Assembly (NCBI RefSeq): GCF_032362555.1
Contig: NC_083520.1
Location: 8,618,001 to 8,682,000 of the forward strand
DNA length: 64,000 nucleotides
DNA from: Amyelois transitella
Taxonomy: Eukaryota; Arthropoda; Insecta; Lepidoptera; Pyralidae
Direction of reading: 5' to 3'
Shown piece by piece: positions 36,601-51,600 of this stretch (the first letter of the stretch is position 1; the number at the start of each line of letters is the position of its first letter). The notes below the pieces were generated by a model that made no database searches, was not told the DNA's origin, and worked only from the letters and a program-made list of their open reading frames with translations. The translations under genes were made by a program, and so were the position numbers.

Positions 36601-39600
36601 AATTTAAGAGAATTTCCTGACTAAAGCCTCTAGTATAACAATGTAGATTTATTGCTAATTTTCTTGAAAACTATCCCTGCTTATAAGTTTTTATTTGATT
36701 AAATGAACTGGTTATAAAGTTCGCATTTACCAGTCTCCGTATGAAAATTTAATACATATTTCGTAAAAATGATAAGATAAAGAAACACTTGTGTTGTAAG
36801 TTGGTCTATGTTTGTCATCATTAATTCTGTGATTAGGGACTTTCTTTGAAAATGATTTCTCGGGAACTAGACTACCCATTTTTGTATAAACTGTCCCATT
36901 TTCTACTTGTTTATTTTTTTCATAACATAACATATAATCACGTCTATATCTCTCGCGGGGTAGACAGAGCCAATAGTCAGCAAAAGACTGAAAGGCCACG
37001 GTCAGCTGCACTGCTTAATGATACAATATTTTTTATTTTCTGTTATAACTAATCGTTAATAGTCATTGTAACGTGTTATACCGTACCTACCTAATTGTTT
37101 TTTCAGTAGCCCAATAGTTATGACAAGATTTAATTTTGAATGATTTTATGTAGGCTAATTTTCACACAATAGATGATAACGTATGGCATTGATGAGTTCT
37201 TCATATGAAGAAGGAAACATCAATCAAATACAAAGAGACACCACTTAAGTTATTATTATTGAATAATTAGACACGCATGAAGTTGAATAGTGTTTAACAT
37301 AATGACGTTTTTTTTATCAACCTCTAATTGTCACAAATGATAGTAGAGTAAAATATAAGCTGAATGAGATTCTTTACATGAATGCATTCAATATTGTAAA
37401 TATACTTAGAAACAGTTAGCTATTATATCGACACCTTGATTTTTTCATTTTGGCTGCATTCTTCATTGCTTATGGTTCTGTAAACCTTGGCGGAGGAGGC
37501 GATAACCTTTTTCCACGCTACCTTGTCTTCAGGGCCTTTACCTGTCTACTAAGCTCACTATTTTATTCTTAAGAGCTTAATCAGAATTAATCAAAAACTG
37601 GCGAATATAAAAAAATTAAAGAAGGTTTATTTCAGTACCTAGTCTTTCTATGCATCCAATCCATGACGCATATCATAATCATAGTCATGATGCGTTCTTA
37701 CAATCAACAGCGTATCAAATTATCTCTCATGGACTCTCGGTCCTGGTAATAGTTGCTAATTTCCAATGTTCTGCAACGACTTAATGTTATTCTAGAAAGC
37801 CGGCAGCGGCTCGGCCGCTTGCCAACGTAACGTCATTCGACTATAACCACGTTGTTGTGTAAATAAATACCAGTAGTTCACCACCCATCTCTTGTTTACG
37901 TTAAGTCAGCGTCCAGTGTTGCTTGTTTATGGGCCTGTTTATAGCCATGATCGTGAACCTTTCTACAAAGAATATTAGGATGATGTTACCTATAAAATAA
38001 AGATGAAATAATCCGGCGCCTGCAATGATAGTACATCCAAGATATATCTACTGTAACCAGTTCTGTCTTCATATGGCTGATTCTTAATATCTAGTTTGCC
38101 AATAAGGGCATGCTCTTTCTGTACATTCATATCCTCACGCCTGTCGCACAGGGGTTTACAGAAACTATGGATTTCCACTTGCAACGATGCCTGCAACCCT
38201 CTCCTGCTTCACACTATTCATTACTCTTTTCATATACAAGATTAAATTTTACGTGTACTCCTGGTAATTAATTGCATAAATTTGCATGTAGCAAAAGAAG
38301 TATACAGGGATCGTGGCAAGTGTAAAGATGTAGTCCTTGCCTACCGGCCCACCCCGGAAAAGAGGCGTGATGTACTCCTAACATATCTCTGTCTGTAATT
38401 TTGGATAATCTTGTAGGAATCTCAAAAAATCATAACTATTGCTTTTCTGGAGAGCAATGTTCGTAATACGTATCGTCTTATCCGTTAATTTGAATTACGT
38501 GGTTAAAATGATGTATTACGATAAGCATCGTATTATTGCTGATTAACGCCAATCCATTTTGCAATATTTGATAATCGGATAAATACTGATATGAGATATC
38601 CTCATTCATGATAAATTCTATCATCCTTTCTCCAAGTGAATACTAAAAACTTTTGGATTGAAACTTATTACATTTTTCGATGAATAACTTATTAATATCT
38701 ACAGAAATGTAGAACCGCTTAGAACTGTACACCATGCACATATTTGGATATTTGCACAAGTAAGTACCTACCTGTCTTATTGTATGCGAATGGAATATGT
38801 ATGTAACATGAAAATAGTTCTAGAAATAATGTCTAAAAATATATGCCAAAGGTAGACAAAATGTGTATGTTTACCAGTTAAAATTGTCCTCATCAATATT
38901 ATTAAAATTTCGAGACAAAGAATCCTCAGGACAAATGTACTATCTGTATTTAATAATGAACTAGCAAATATTATTTTGCATTCATTTATGTTCAGAAACT
39001 ATAAATATGTTTTAATTTATGGAACCAACCTGTGTGACATTTTTATCTGTTTTTTTTAAGTAGGCTTTTTTCATTCAAAAATCTTATGGATCTTTTATTT
39101 CAATAAGGCCGTGCATACTTCCCCTCAACTAGAATGAATTAATTTTCATCAATCTGAGTACAGACAGTGTCTCCTTCATTCCTCTTTGTAACACGATCTG
39201 ATAAAGCACGAATTGATGGTTAACGATCATTGAGTGGATTCCATTGAACTATATTACGTGCCAATTGTTTTAATGTTGCCATGTATTCTGTGGTCATAGC
39301 GTTTGAATTTTTTTTTATGATTTTATTGTCTTTGCATCAGTTTTACACTCGTGATAATTTCCTCCTAGTTAAAAACGGTGGAACTCGATGCTGAAATGAT
39401 AGCCTTAATATTGTTTCACCTTCTATGACCAGAACAAAGAAATCTTGTGTATTGTTGTGTTGCTTATTGTTCTTAAGGTGCGTGTTAACACACCATCAAT
39501 GTTTCGTGTTTAAAGGGAACAAATACATTCTATTAACAGTACACACATTTAATGTGTTCTGTGTTATTGTTTGTATCGGTTGAAATGCAATTAATGTCTT

Positions 39601-42600
39601 GTCTAGCGGTAAAACCCCTTACTTCAAGTTCCTAAGGTCGATATGCTCCTTTGGGAGTCATTCAATCGGCACTTAATATATGTTGCATATGACGTAAACG
39701 CAGTTTTATATTAAACTTTATCGCCAATATTATTCGATTTACATTGGATTTTGTTTGTAGATACGTAATCACAGTAGAAATTAAGAGAAGAGAGAATAGA
39801 ATCCCGAAACCCATTAGATTTTTTTGTTAGAAATCTATATTATTTGTACCATGTAAATTCTAATTGATAGCTCTCTTAAGACAATAAACATTGGTATGTT
39901 ATGACAAAGCAGTTTATCCAAGAACATTCTACATTTTAAAGTTAAAAAGACAGATACAGGTACTGTCTGTCTCTATAATACAACACAAAGGATGGAAAAC
40001 ATTAAAAATGTCATGTCTGGTGTTATATTAGTGATAAAACTCAAGAGTTTTCTTTAAATATGACCGTAGACAGTTGTTTATAATTACGATATGATGACTA
40101 CTTTATATTTCCGTCACGCTTTTGCTCACGTGGCTCTGTAAGCCGAGATAAGTGATGCAGTTGTCGTAAAGGATTTTAATTACGATGATGTCATAATGTG
40201 CCTGTAACTAAAAGACAAAATTTAAGGATAGGACATAGAGTCATCAACAATTTACATATATTGCACGCACAATGCAAAGGCATTTTTATCTAAATACATT
40301 TTAGGGAAATGGGGTATCTTTACTCATTTGTACTGTAATTTTATTTAATGAGCTCTTGTGTATGTTAACTTTTTCATATTCCTGTTTTTTTTTAATCTCT
40401 GTTCATTTGATGTAATGTTGTGTAATACTTCTGCTAAACACCCAATCATCTTATGTCTTACAGTATAATTGCCGTAATATCACATTGTGTGAAGTTGTGA
40501 CGTCTTTGTTGCCGAGGTGCGCAGATTCTTCTCTTAATTTTTATTATTTCGATGAACGTTGTAATTTGAATTGAAAGTACATGAATTGTATCTAATTAGG
40601 CTTTTTTGTGCATCCAAAGTGATTTAATTCCGTTAATGAAATGTATTCTTTCAATTGAGACGTTTTCAGTTTTTTGCCATGTCATAATTGTCTTATTTTT
40701 CTTGTTTTACGCAGAGACGTTTGATGATTATGTTATATCATTAAGCTTTTCGTTTATTTTATATGCTGTTCCTTGTATTCTTAAACACATTTACAATTAT
40801 TCGTTTAAGTTTGGAAAAATAACTATAATGTTTCGTTCTAGTGATTCACTGATAAGTTTAATTGCTTTCGAAACTACGACACCTGTGTTTATGATAAGTT
40901 GATAAAGTTTTTACTACGATAGTTATCATAAAGTAATTTTTTTGTTTATTCATTGAATTGATCAGGATTCTTTCTAAAATTTTAAGATTGTGTAAATAAG
41001 TCATGGCAAATGTGTTTGTCAATTTTATTACTAAAGCAAAATAATAAAATTTTGATTTTTTTTTTGTTGTTTGTCAAGCCGTATAAGAAACGTCCATGAT
41101 TTCATTGAATACTTCAAGTAACAATATGTTTGGCTTCTTGGTTCGTTCACGATATCGATGTGTCTGATTCGAATAGTGATGTGATTTTTGCCATTGTTTG
41201 ACGCAATATCCATTGACGTACAAGTACGTACACCTTCAATCAATTGTAATGAATTGATATCTGAAGGCCTGGGACCGGAACACGCGTTGGAAATTTAACT
41301 ATTTTAAAATTAGTTTCATGGAAACCAAACTATATGAATTCAATTCGTTAAAAGATTTCAATGAGGATATTTATGCAGTTCTTTATATTTCAATTAGAGA
41401 CGATAAAATCTAGGGTACTTAAATGAAAGTACCAATCGTCAATTTCTTTACTTTTATCGCTCACAGTTCAATAAGTCGTAGCAAATGATTATAAAACCTA
41501 CCAATAATATTGACAATACAGTTATCACGTCTGTGATATACTACTTTGTCATTATTCTCTTAGTAATTCACGTTCTGATTGTACATAAAATCCTTGTCTG
41601 CCACATCCTCTACCATATTCAATTCAATTTTTATATCCGTATCAAGATCAAATAAAAATAACACTTGTCACGATAGTGGTAAAGTTGATATTATTCGCGT
41701 GTTATAGTCCAGTGATTTTATTATATGAATCATCTCAAGACATCAGACATGATTGTAATCAAGGGTCAATGGAAACGATAACCTCGAAATTATAATCGAC
41801 AATATTATAGGTGTTATATCTGTAGCACTAGAGTTCAAAATATTTTAAACAAGAAGTTGTGAAGATGTGAAAAATATCGTACAATGGCATGACTTTGATC
41901 AGTGAGCATTTGATAAGGCGAGAATAACCATAAACAAAGCCGTTTCTGTGCCGTAAACAAATGTTCATTCACGGTAAACTTGGTTTACGTTTTTTTTCTC
42001 GTAAATCTGTTTGGCAAATAAGGATTTACGAACGATAATTTTTGATTAGTTGCAGACTTAGGTATATATTGCCTTACTCAATTGCTTTGTATTGCGATGT
42101 TATAGTATAATTTAAATTGAAACTTATGTGCCGGGTGCTGATATAGTGAATGGCGATAAGCCAAATAGGTTTATTGAGCGAGCGTGAATTGTAGCTCAAC
42201 ACTACAATCAATATGTCTATTCATGTCGACAATGTTTTTTCGTTATTTCATAAATTTGTCATGACACGTTCAAAAACAAACATAAAAAGATTAAAAACAT
42301 GAAACTGGCATATTTTCTAGATCTTTTTATATAAACAACGATTTCACGCCACCCTGTCTTCAGATTATTCTTAGGCAGGTAATTGGGAGACCATTTATCT
42401 CCTCACTGTGTCAGACCTTCAATTAGATCTAGATCTACCTTGCTCACCATCGATTTATCCACATTGGATTTCTCTGATTGGCTCCAAGAAGAGAGTTATA
42501 GTTAGAGTTGATGAAAGTGATAAAACAATTCTCTTATTTCCTTTCAGTCGATCATCCAAAAGTACTGCCCGGACATCGCTGCCGGCGGCCTCGCGTGCTG

Positions 42601-45600
42601 CAACAGCGACCAGCTCATCAACTTGAATAACAACATCGGCATGGCCGAGAACATTCTGGCAAGATGTCCGACCTGCATGGAGAACTTCATCAAACACATT
42701 TGCGGGTTGACCTGCGCCCCCAACCAGAGCGAGTTCATCAAGCCTGTCAAAATGGGACCTTACAATAGTGAGTATATATAGAATTACGTTTTGGTCTCTT
42801 ACAATATGGAAAGTCCATATTGTAAAGAGCAACATCGTGGAGAAACATACACAACATTAAATGAGCCATGTTTATGATATTATATATATTTTAAAGTATT
42901 TTCATTTTTTTGTTAAACTTAGTATTAAACTAGCTAACTGTGTGTAATTTGTCTCCGATATATGAAATTCTTAAGAGTATTTTTGGTTTCCAGCAACTCA
43001 CAAACAAATATTGGAGATCGACTACCATCTCAGTACGACCTACATGGAGTCGACATACAACTCATGCTCACAGGTAAATAAGAAAATTTACAACTATTTA
43101 AAAAAATCTAAATATGTGTTTGTCTTTTTTTACCTCTATAAGCACGTGAACATTCACGTGTTTATAAACATAAGGCAATAAAAGACTTAAGAAAGATTTT
43201 TATTAATTGCATAGATAACAAATATACACAGCAACACGTCAAGCTGAAATATCATCTAATGAATCATTTAACAGTATACAATTCAGCTTGATTATATGAA
43301 ACGTTAATAAAGCACTAATTGCGTTCAAGCGTTGCGACGTAGTTATCTCTCCCATGCAAAAGATAGTGAATATAAATATGAAGCTGCCACAAAAGGAAAT
43401 TAAAATGATACGGACTGTATGCCTTTGGTTCAGATCCTGGCCTTATTACACACGCTCGATCTAGGATCTATAAGTAAAATTTTGTATTTACTTTTGATTT
43501 GTAAGCCATAACACAGATATTGTTTATGAGGCTACATCTAAATGTCTTACATTGGATGCTACAGACATTAACAGCATTGCCAGTGGTAAAATACTTGAAA
43601 CTTCTCATTCAGCAAATCAATATGACAATAATGTAAGGTTAGAGTAGGTTCGCACTTTTGAAGCACATTTATAGGCTCGTGCTCATCGTCATGATGATTC
43701 ATATGTCGAACTTCCAGGTGCAAGTGCCAGCCAGTAATCAGCTCGCAATGGACTTCATGTGCGGCTCGTGGAGCGCCGCCTATTGCAGCCCCCAGCGCTG
43801 GTTCGATTCCATGGGAGACGCCAGCTCCGCCTTCGTTCCGTTCCAGATCAACTACATAAGTGGGAATGAACCAGTTGACGGAATGATACCAAATAACCCC
43901 CCGACTAGGCCCTGCAATGTTGGCAGTAATGTAAGTTTGTTGTTCTTGTTACCATTTACTGCGCCCTTTCAAACCTGTTTAGTTTCCATAGGAGACGCCA
44001 GCTCTGCCTTCGTGATGTTCTAGATCAACTAGATCAGTGTGGATGAACCAGTTGACGGAAAGAAACCCAAAAAAACTAGGCCCTGCATATGTTGACAGTG
44101 GCTTACGTTACTTATTGTACTGATTTGAAATACAGTGACTCGGTGCTGGTTTGAATCAATGGGAGACGCCGTTTAGTCTTCGTACCGCTCCAGATCTTTG
44201 TGATTCCAGAATGAGGATTGTGTGCTTTATTGTAAAATAATTAAGATACAATTTCGAACGGACGGACAAATTTTGTTTGTTTCGGAAACATTCAGCGTGA
44301 TGGTGGATTGCATAGGTATATAGTAAGTGTCGTAAAAGGCGACTAAGGAGTAGGCTTATTAACTTGGGATTCTTTTTTTAGGCGATGAGCTGGCAACCTG
44401 TCACTATTTGGATCTCAATTCCATCTTGAAGCCAAACAGCTGAACGTGGCTTATTAGTCTTTACGAGACTGTTGGCTCTGTCTACCCCGCAAGGGATATA
44501 GACGTGATTATATGTATGTATGTATGTATAGTAAGTGTAATGGTTTAACCATGACATTCCACCGTCCAGGGCCAGCCCGGCTGCTCGTGCCTGGACTGCG
44601 CGGCGTCGTGCCCGGCGCCGCCGCCCCCGCGCCCCGCGCCGCGCCCCTTCAGCATCCACGGCGCGGACGGCTACGCGGTGGTGATGGCGATCGTGTTCGT
44701 CATCTTCACCACGCTGTTCCTAAGCGGCGTGTACTGCTGCAACCAGCAGGAGAATCCTGTCGGTGAGTGTCTTGTTGTTCGCTATACAGGGTGATCCACC
44801 TCTTCCCCCCCCTTTCGCATTCATACACACACACACATATACCAGAATGATGTCGGTGACTTTTGTTTATTTGGGATGCCCGTGTGAGAAATATAGAAAC
44901 AGCCCGTCAAAGGACCTGTTTTGAGGGATCACTGGTGACCTGTTTCTATTTGGTTCTCAACTACGTCATTAAGCCACACAGCGGAGGTTTTCAGTCTTTG
45001 CGAGACTGTTGGCTCTGTCTACCCTGTTAATAGTAAAGACGTGAATATACATATGTATGTTATATGATTCTAAGTCAACCCCTCTTCATGAACGTCCTGA
45101 GGTGAAAAAATACCTGTTGTATTTTATTTTTACCTTACTTCGGTAAAGCAGAAAGCTCAGTTATAATTTTAACTTATATGTTTGTTTAAAGATGTATAAA
45201 ATATGTAGGAACAATAATTAATAATTCGATTTTTTGTATGTATTATAAATTTAATAACAATATTATAAATAATATTAACAGCTATGGCAAACCACGCACA
45301 AAATTTGCTTAAATATATAGCGGTGGTGGAATTAATATTTTTTTAAAATAGGTTGAAGACAAATGTGTAAATCGTTACTAATACTTGGCGTATTTATGTG
45401 CTTATAAGAATTTTGAACAGTCTTCCAAACACTCTTATATGTTTTATTATAATACACAGATAACAATAAAAAATATATAACTGAGTGTGAAAGTATATAT
45501 GTACGAGAGTAACTTTCTATAATATAATATTTATTAAAGTATCACATTTTATCTATTTCTTTTTTTGCACAAGACATTCATATTATCAAGAACTACTGAC

Positions 45601-48600
45601 AAATACATAGAGTGCTTTAAAACCTGGCAACATTTTTATTCTCTTAGTATACTTAAACGGCATCGACCGCGTATGCCGTTTAAGTATACTAAGAGAATAA
45701 ATTTAATAATATTAATTCGCAACCTTACATGTTAGTAGCGACTCGCCTTGAATCATTTTATCTATTAAAAAAACACTAACAGTCAGACAGTTGTGTATTT
45801 TAAAGATCCAAGCACACCTACATACAAACAGACATAATGTAGTGATATAGTTACTATGTATGTATCATATTCGCACATTTACGTACTGAAGTATTTTTTT
45901 ACAATTTACAATTTCGTTGGGTTGGCAAATGGTTACTTTAAGGACTAAAGCCTAAGTACTATAAAACTGGATGAACAAAAGGCATGCACCGCTTGATGCG
46001 CGCGATCTTGTGCGTGGTTTCAAACTACAGTTCACTATCGCGTAAACGCAATGCAACGGTGATAACAATGGATTTCTAATACAAGTATGTATGTATTGAT
46101 AAAGATTGAAAACTCACGCTGCTTCGCGTCAAATTGTTTTGCTTTAGCAATTTGAATGCGATTTTCACACACGTGTTGAGCTTGGTTCAACGGTACTAAT
46201 ATTTAAAACATTAATCTAACAATATTTTATACATACAAATTTAAAGCTACTATTGGAGGATGGCTCCAAGATTTGCGTATCATTCTTTCCTTGTCCTACA
46301 TCCAGTTGCATTGCGTTTTATTTCTATTATTATCTTTTTACAGGCCTTAATATAAGGTCATAAGATAAGATTCAAAATAAAGTTGAATCTAGTGTGGATT
46401 TGGGATCGGTGTTGGCTTGTGGGTTTCCTTGTTGTAAATAAAACGCTTCACTAATTTGGAAGTTACAAAAGTCGACAATAATTTGTTATTTATTTAGTCT
46501 TTTTAGAACATTTGAGTACTGGATATTCTTGCCGGTTGTGAACACAGATGATGTGTTTTGAGAATGTGACATTGGAAACACACAATTTCAGATTATTATT
46601 TTATTGGTTAATTTACAATATACAGATTCTACTAGTTCATTTTTCTTGTTTTTTAAAGCACGTATTTTCGATTTCGTTTGAAGACACTGTCTTTCTCAAT
46701 CCATCTTATGTACGAGAAATTGGTTAATTTAAATTAAAAAAAAAATGAAATGTTCGAAACCACAGACACTATAAAAAAAAAACAATTTAAAAAAATGCAT
46801 TACCCAAAAACATGGGCCATAAAAAACTAAATCACATTCAAAAAAAGAACAGTAGAATCTGTAGCGGTCGGAATGCGTGCTAACTTTGGTGCTTGGGAAC
46901 AGACGTGTGGGCGCGCGCCGCGGAGGCCAGGCGAGGGGGGCCCGAAACCAGCCCGCTACACAGCCATCGGTCCAGTACGTATAGGATGTTTATTTTTTTT
47001 TATTGTACTGCTGGTTTCATTGTTTACAAGTTGCCAGTGACATTTGCACTGTAACAGTTGTCAAGTGCACGACGGAGAGTTTTGGCTCTGGTCATATTTG
47101 TATTGAATGTGTAGAGCGAAATGCTGTCGTGAATGTCTTAAAATTATTAATTAGTTTTGCTGTTTAAATAAAATTAAAGCAAATTTGATTACGTAACAAA
47201 TAAACTCGCAGCAATGAAATTAAAGAACTTTGAAACCAGCAGTTTTATGTCGCATGATTGGTGTACCCTATTATTGGTGTTCGTCTGCATTTACAAGTTT
47301 CAATATTGCTATTTCGCTGAAAGGATTATTATTCTTAACAAAGAATATTTCTTATGCGAATTTATGGTCATGCACTCTTTTTGGATATGATTTCATGGCT
47401 TATTGGTATGGTGTTTAAGAGTTGCACTGCATATTTTATTTGCACGAATAATAGTATCTGTATGATTTGGTATGGTTTTATATAATAAAATATTTTTTTT
47501 AATATTTATAAGTTATATATATGCGTAGTTTTAACTGAGTCAAGACTTAATTGATATTTTTATAATTATTGATTTTCAGCAGTAATGGGTAGGTCTTGAG
47601 CAATGTGTAATTATTTCTCTTGTTATTTAGGCTTATTGTGGAAGTTGCTTTTGTACATTTTTGTCTTGTCGAAATTTTTTGATACTAGTTTTAAGTGTCC
47701 ATTCTACGGGGCTAATCACGAATGTTTTGACTATAACAAACCTGTCAGACCCAATAGTTGACTGCTTCTAGCATTAAGTTCGCCTATTGTCTTATACACA
47801 TGCATTTTTTACAACAAATTTTAAACAAAAAAATAACTATCACAAAGCTAGAAAGAGAATCAAGATACCATATGCCCCATCAATGTTTGTGAACAGCCCC
47901 CGCATATGTTTTTGCTATTTTAATACATAACTATTAATATCGTCCACCAGGTGTCGCTTCGGACACCAATCAGGAAATGTCGGGGAACCCCCCCGCCGGC
48001 TGGAGCGGCGAGCAGGCGGACGAGCCCGTGGACGCGACCTTCTTCGAGAAGCTCGGCGCCAAGACTGAGAGCACGCTCGAGGACTTCTTCGAGTGGTGGG
48101 GGAACATCATGGCTACTAGACCGTGGGTGGTTCTGTTTTTGGGTAAGTGTATGGTTTGGGAAATGGGGATTGCCTTTGTGCCATTACAGGGTTCATGTCT
48201 GGACTAATGTACATATTACACCATATGCTCAAGATATGTAATAAATGATTGAGTATTGAGTAATAGTAACTATGTAATGTAGGTACCGTCTTTTTTTGTT
48301 CCTCTATAAGGGAAAAGAAGCTTAAGCAGTTTTAGCCAAAAAGCTTTGAAATGCATGATGGCATTTCTTGATGTAATGAATGTGAAAGAAAATGAAAGTT
48401 TTCTCCAAACATTGTCGACTCTTAATGTAGTTAAGGGCTAGCAACTTGTCACTACATATTTGAATCTCAAGTCCATCATTAAGCCTTCAGCTGATCGTAG
48501 CCTTTCTGTCTTTAAAGAGTATTAGCTCCGTATACCCCGCTTAGGATATAGGCGTGTAGAATAATCAAAGTGTATTTAAACCAACAAACATTTCCAGGTC

Positions 48601-51600
48601 TCGTGTTCATAGTCGCGCTCGGCTACGGCATGTCCTACACTCAACTGACCACCAACCCGGTGGAACTGTGGGCGTCCCCGTACTCCCGATCCCGTCAGGA
48701 GAGGGAGTACTTCGATTCCCACTTCGAGCCATTCTACCGCACTGAGATGGTCATCATCAGTTCTAAAGGCCTGCCGTATATAGAACATGAGACACCGTCT
48801 GGCAATTTGACGTTTGGACCAGTTTTCAACGCTACGTTCATGTTGGAGGTTCTCAATCTGCAGAATAAGATAATGGGTGAGTAGGCAAGAGAGAATTTAA
48901 ATTTTCATTCAGTATCGCTTCTTTAGCTTTTGCTAATCGTTAAAAGAAAGTATTTTACCCAATTCAGCTGTGTTTAGTTCGAAACATTAACTAAACTCTG
49001 TAGTAAATACAAAAAACATTTTTTTTTTAAATTCCATTATTGTTTTTCTACCGTTAATATCCAGAATAGGTGTAAGGAATAAATATATATATAAATTATA
49101 TACATAAACAAATGCTACTGGCATCATGTAATTAAATTCTAATTTTAAAACATTTTTTTTTCTCCAGCTCTGAACAACGGCGTGGGTATCGAGGAGATTT
49201 GCTTCGCTCCGCTATCGAGTGACTTCACCGGGCCCACCACTCCCGAGCAATGCGTGGTGCAGTCTGTGTGGGGATGGTGGGAGAACGACGCGGATGAGTT
49301 TGAAATGGACATAGAGGATAATCAATATTTGGACAAAATCGCCTCTTGCGCCAAGTGAGTCATTTTGAAGATTTTGTGTCATTATTTCTACTATTAGTTG
49401 TCTTACTTCTACCAACAAAGCCAGAACAATGTGTAGTAGATAATAAAAATTTGGACAATAATGGATAGCTTCTTGCGCCAAGTGAGTTTTACATGTTGGA
49501 CTTTTCGATCGAAGATACCAATTAAATAAAATACTTAGTTATTATAAAACCGGTGGTGTCAATTTGTGCTTCAAAGTGGTTATAGGATTATAAGTAAACT
49601 TAAAAGTTTTATATTATTTTTCGATTTAAAGTTTTCTATTAATTATCTACATAAAGTGTACATATTATTATGAGTGTAGGTGTCTCGAAATGATAATGGA
49701 ACTATAAAAAAAACCGGATCCAACATATCTAAGAAAAAAAAGCGTATAGAGAGACAGAGAAGGAAAGTCCGAGAGCGAGAGAAAACAACCAAGTTGAGTA
49801 GGTATACATACATACATAAAATCACGCCTCTTTCCCGGAGGGGTAGGCCGAAACTACCTCTTTCCACTTGCCACGATCTCTGCACACTTCCTTCGCTTCA
49901 TCCACATTCATAACTCTATTCATGCAAGCTCGGCGGTTTCGGGTATATTTGACCTGACCCTTCACCAGGACGGTATTAGGTATATGGATGATATTTTGAT
50001 TGGCAGTAACCCGTACTCGTGCCTGGCGCCGTACGGCGGGCCCGTGCTGCCGGCCGTGGCGCTGGGCGGCTTCCTGCGGCCCGGCCAGCAGCTCGCCAAG
50101 ACCTCGCCCTTCCACGAGGCCACCTCGCTCATCATCACCATACTAGTCAACAATAAACACGACAAGGAGAAGGTGAGTTATGCTCGGTTAAAGACAATTT
50201 TTTTTTTGTTATATCGAAATGTTATATCGATAATCATATGAATCGCAATTCACTCTTGGTCAGTTGAAGTTAATGTTGTAAGTACCAGGTTTCGTTAAAT
50301 TTGTGGCAAAATTATCTTGCGGAGTCTTAAATGTCCATGTTCAGCTTCACTTCAAATATATTTTTTTTAAAAAGAGATTTGAGAGAGTTAAGCAAGATGA
50401 GGCCTAAGGTGGTGTATGCTAGTTATAATGCCTAATCATTCTTTCCTTGTGTTTAACAGGGAAACTTCATGTTTCTCTGCAAACGACAAAACATTACACA
50501 TAGTATACTAATTAGGTTATAAATATTTCATTCCCAGCTCAAGCCAGCGTTGCAATGGGAGAAGGAATTTATCAGTTTCATGAAGAATTACACTGAAACC
50601 TCCATGCCTTCTTACATGGACATAGCGTACACTTCAGAACGGTCCATAGAAGACGAACTGGACAGAGAATCACAATCAGATGTGTCGACTATATTAGTGT
50701 CATACTTTATTATGTTCGCGTATATATCTATATCGCTTGGGAGGTTTACGAGCTTCTCAAGACTGCTGATTGATAGCAAGGTTACGCTTGGACTTGGAGG
50801 TTAGTTATTTTTAAGTTTATAATATGTAAATGTAAAGGAACAAACTGCCCAGATTAAGCTAGCATCAAAGTACTTTATCCCTATGTTTTGGGACCTAAAC
50901 TAAACCATAAAAACCTCAATAAACCTGTCCCAGGATACCCAGGTTTGGTTCTGGTCTAAGCTTTAGATTACGAATGTCAAATGCCAGTTGCTCTGGGTTA
51001 ATCAGTAAAGTCTCGAAAAATCTAGCTTAGGAACTGGACTTTGACCAGGATCACACTCAAACAATCTGAGATTAACCTTAGGCTCTGATTTTACCAGAAA
51101 GTAAATCATACTTAACATTCTTATACTGTGCAATAATATGGGAAAGTAAATGTGGTGAGCTTTCTGTCTTACAAGGACTGTTTCACCCTCAGAATAGTTA
51201 TCAAAATTTGGTTTATTTTTGACTAATAAATTGTAACATACATACATACATATGGTCACGTCTATATCCCTTGCGGGGTAGACAGAACCAACAGTCTTGA
51301 AAATACTGAATGGCCACGTTCAGCTATTTGGCTCAATGATAGAATTGAGATTCAAATAGTGACAGGTTGCTAGCCCATCGCCTAAAAAAGAATCCCAAGT
51401 GTGTAAGCCTATGCCTTAGTCGCCTTTTACGACATCCATGGGGGAAAAAAATCAAATCATTATAATTTAAATTGTAACCATTATATTTATTTCCAGGCGT
51501 CCTCATAGTTCTAGCTTCGGTAGTGTGCTCAGTGGGTATATTCGGCTACGCGGGCGTCCCGGCCACTATGATCATTGTTGAGGTCATACCGTTCTTGGTG

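Larger units (their letters stand above)
32699..42547. other. NPC1 intron 2, mostly unannotated
   Basis: AT-rich sequence with only a few listed repeat fragments. Motifs noted: a CRE-like TGACGTCA at 33491-33498 and TCACGTGA at 34220-34227. No nested gene found. A 98-codon frame at 40606-40902 looks like chance. Confidence 0.5.

Noticed and set aside
40606..40902. 98-codon hydrophobic frame in NPC1 intron 2
   Set aside because: AT-rich codon content (Phe, Ile, Tyr) as expected from random AT-rich DNA. No motif, start context or splice partners.
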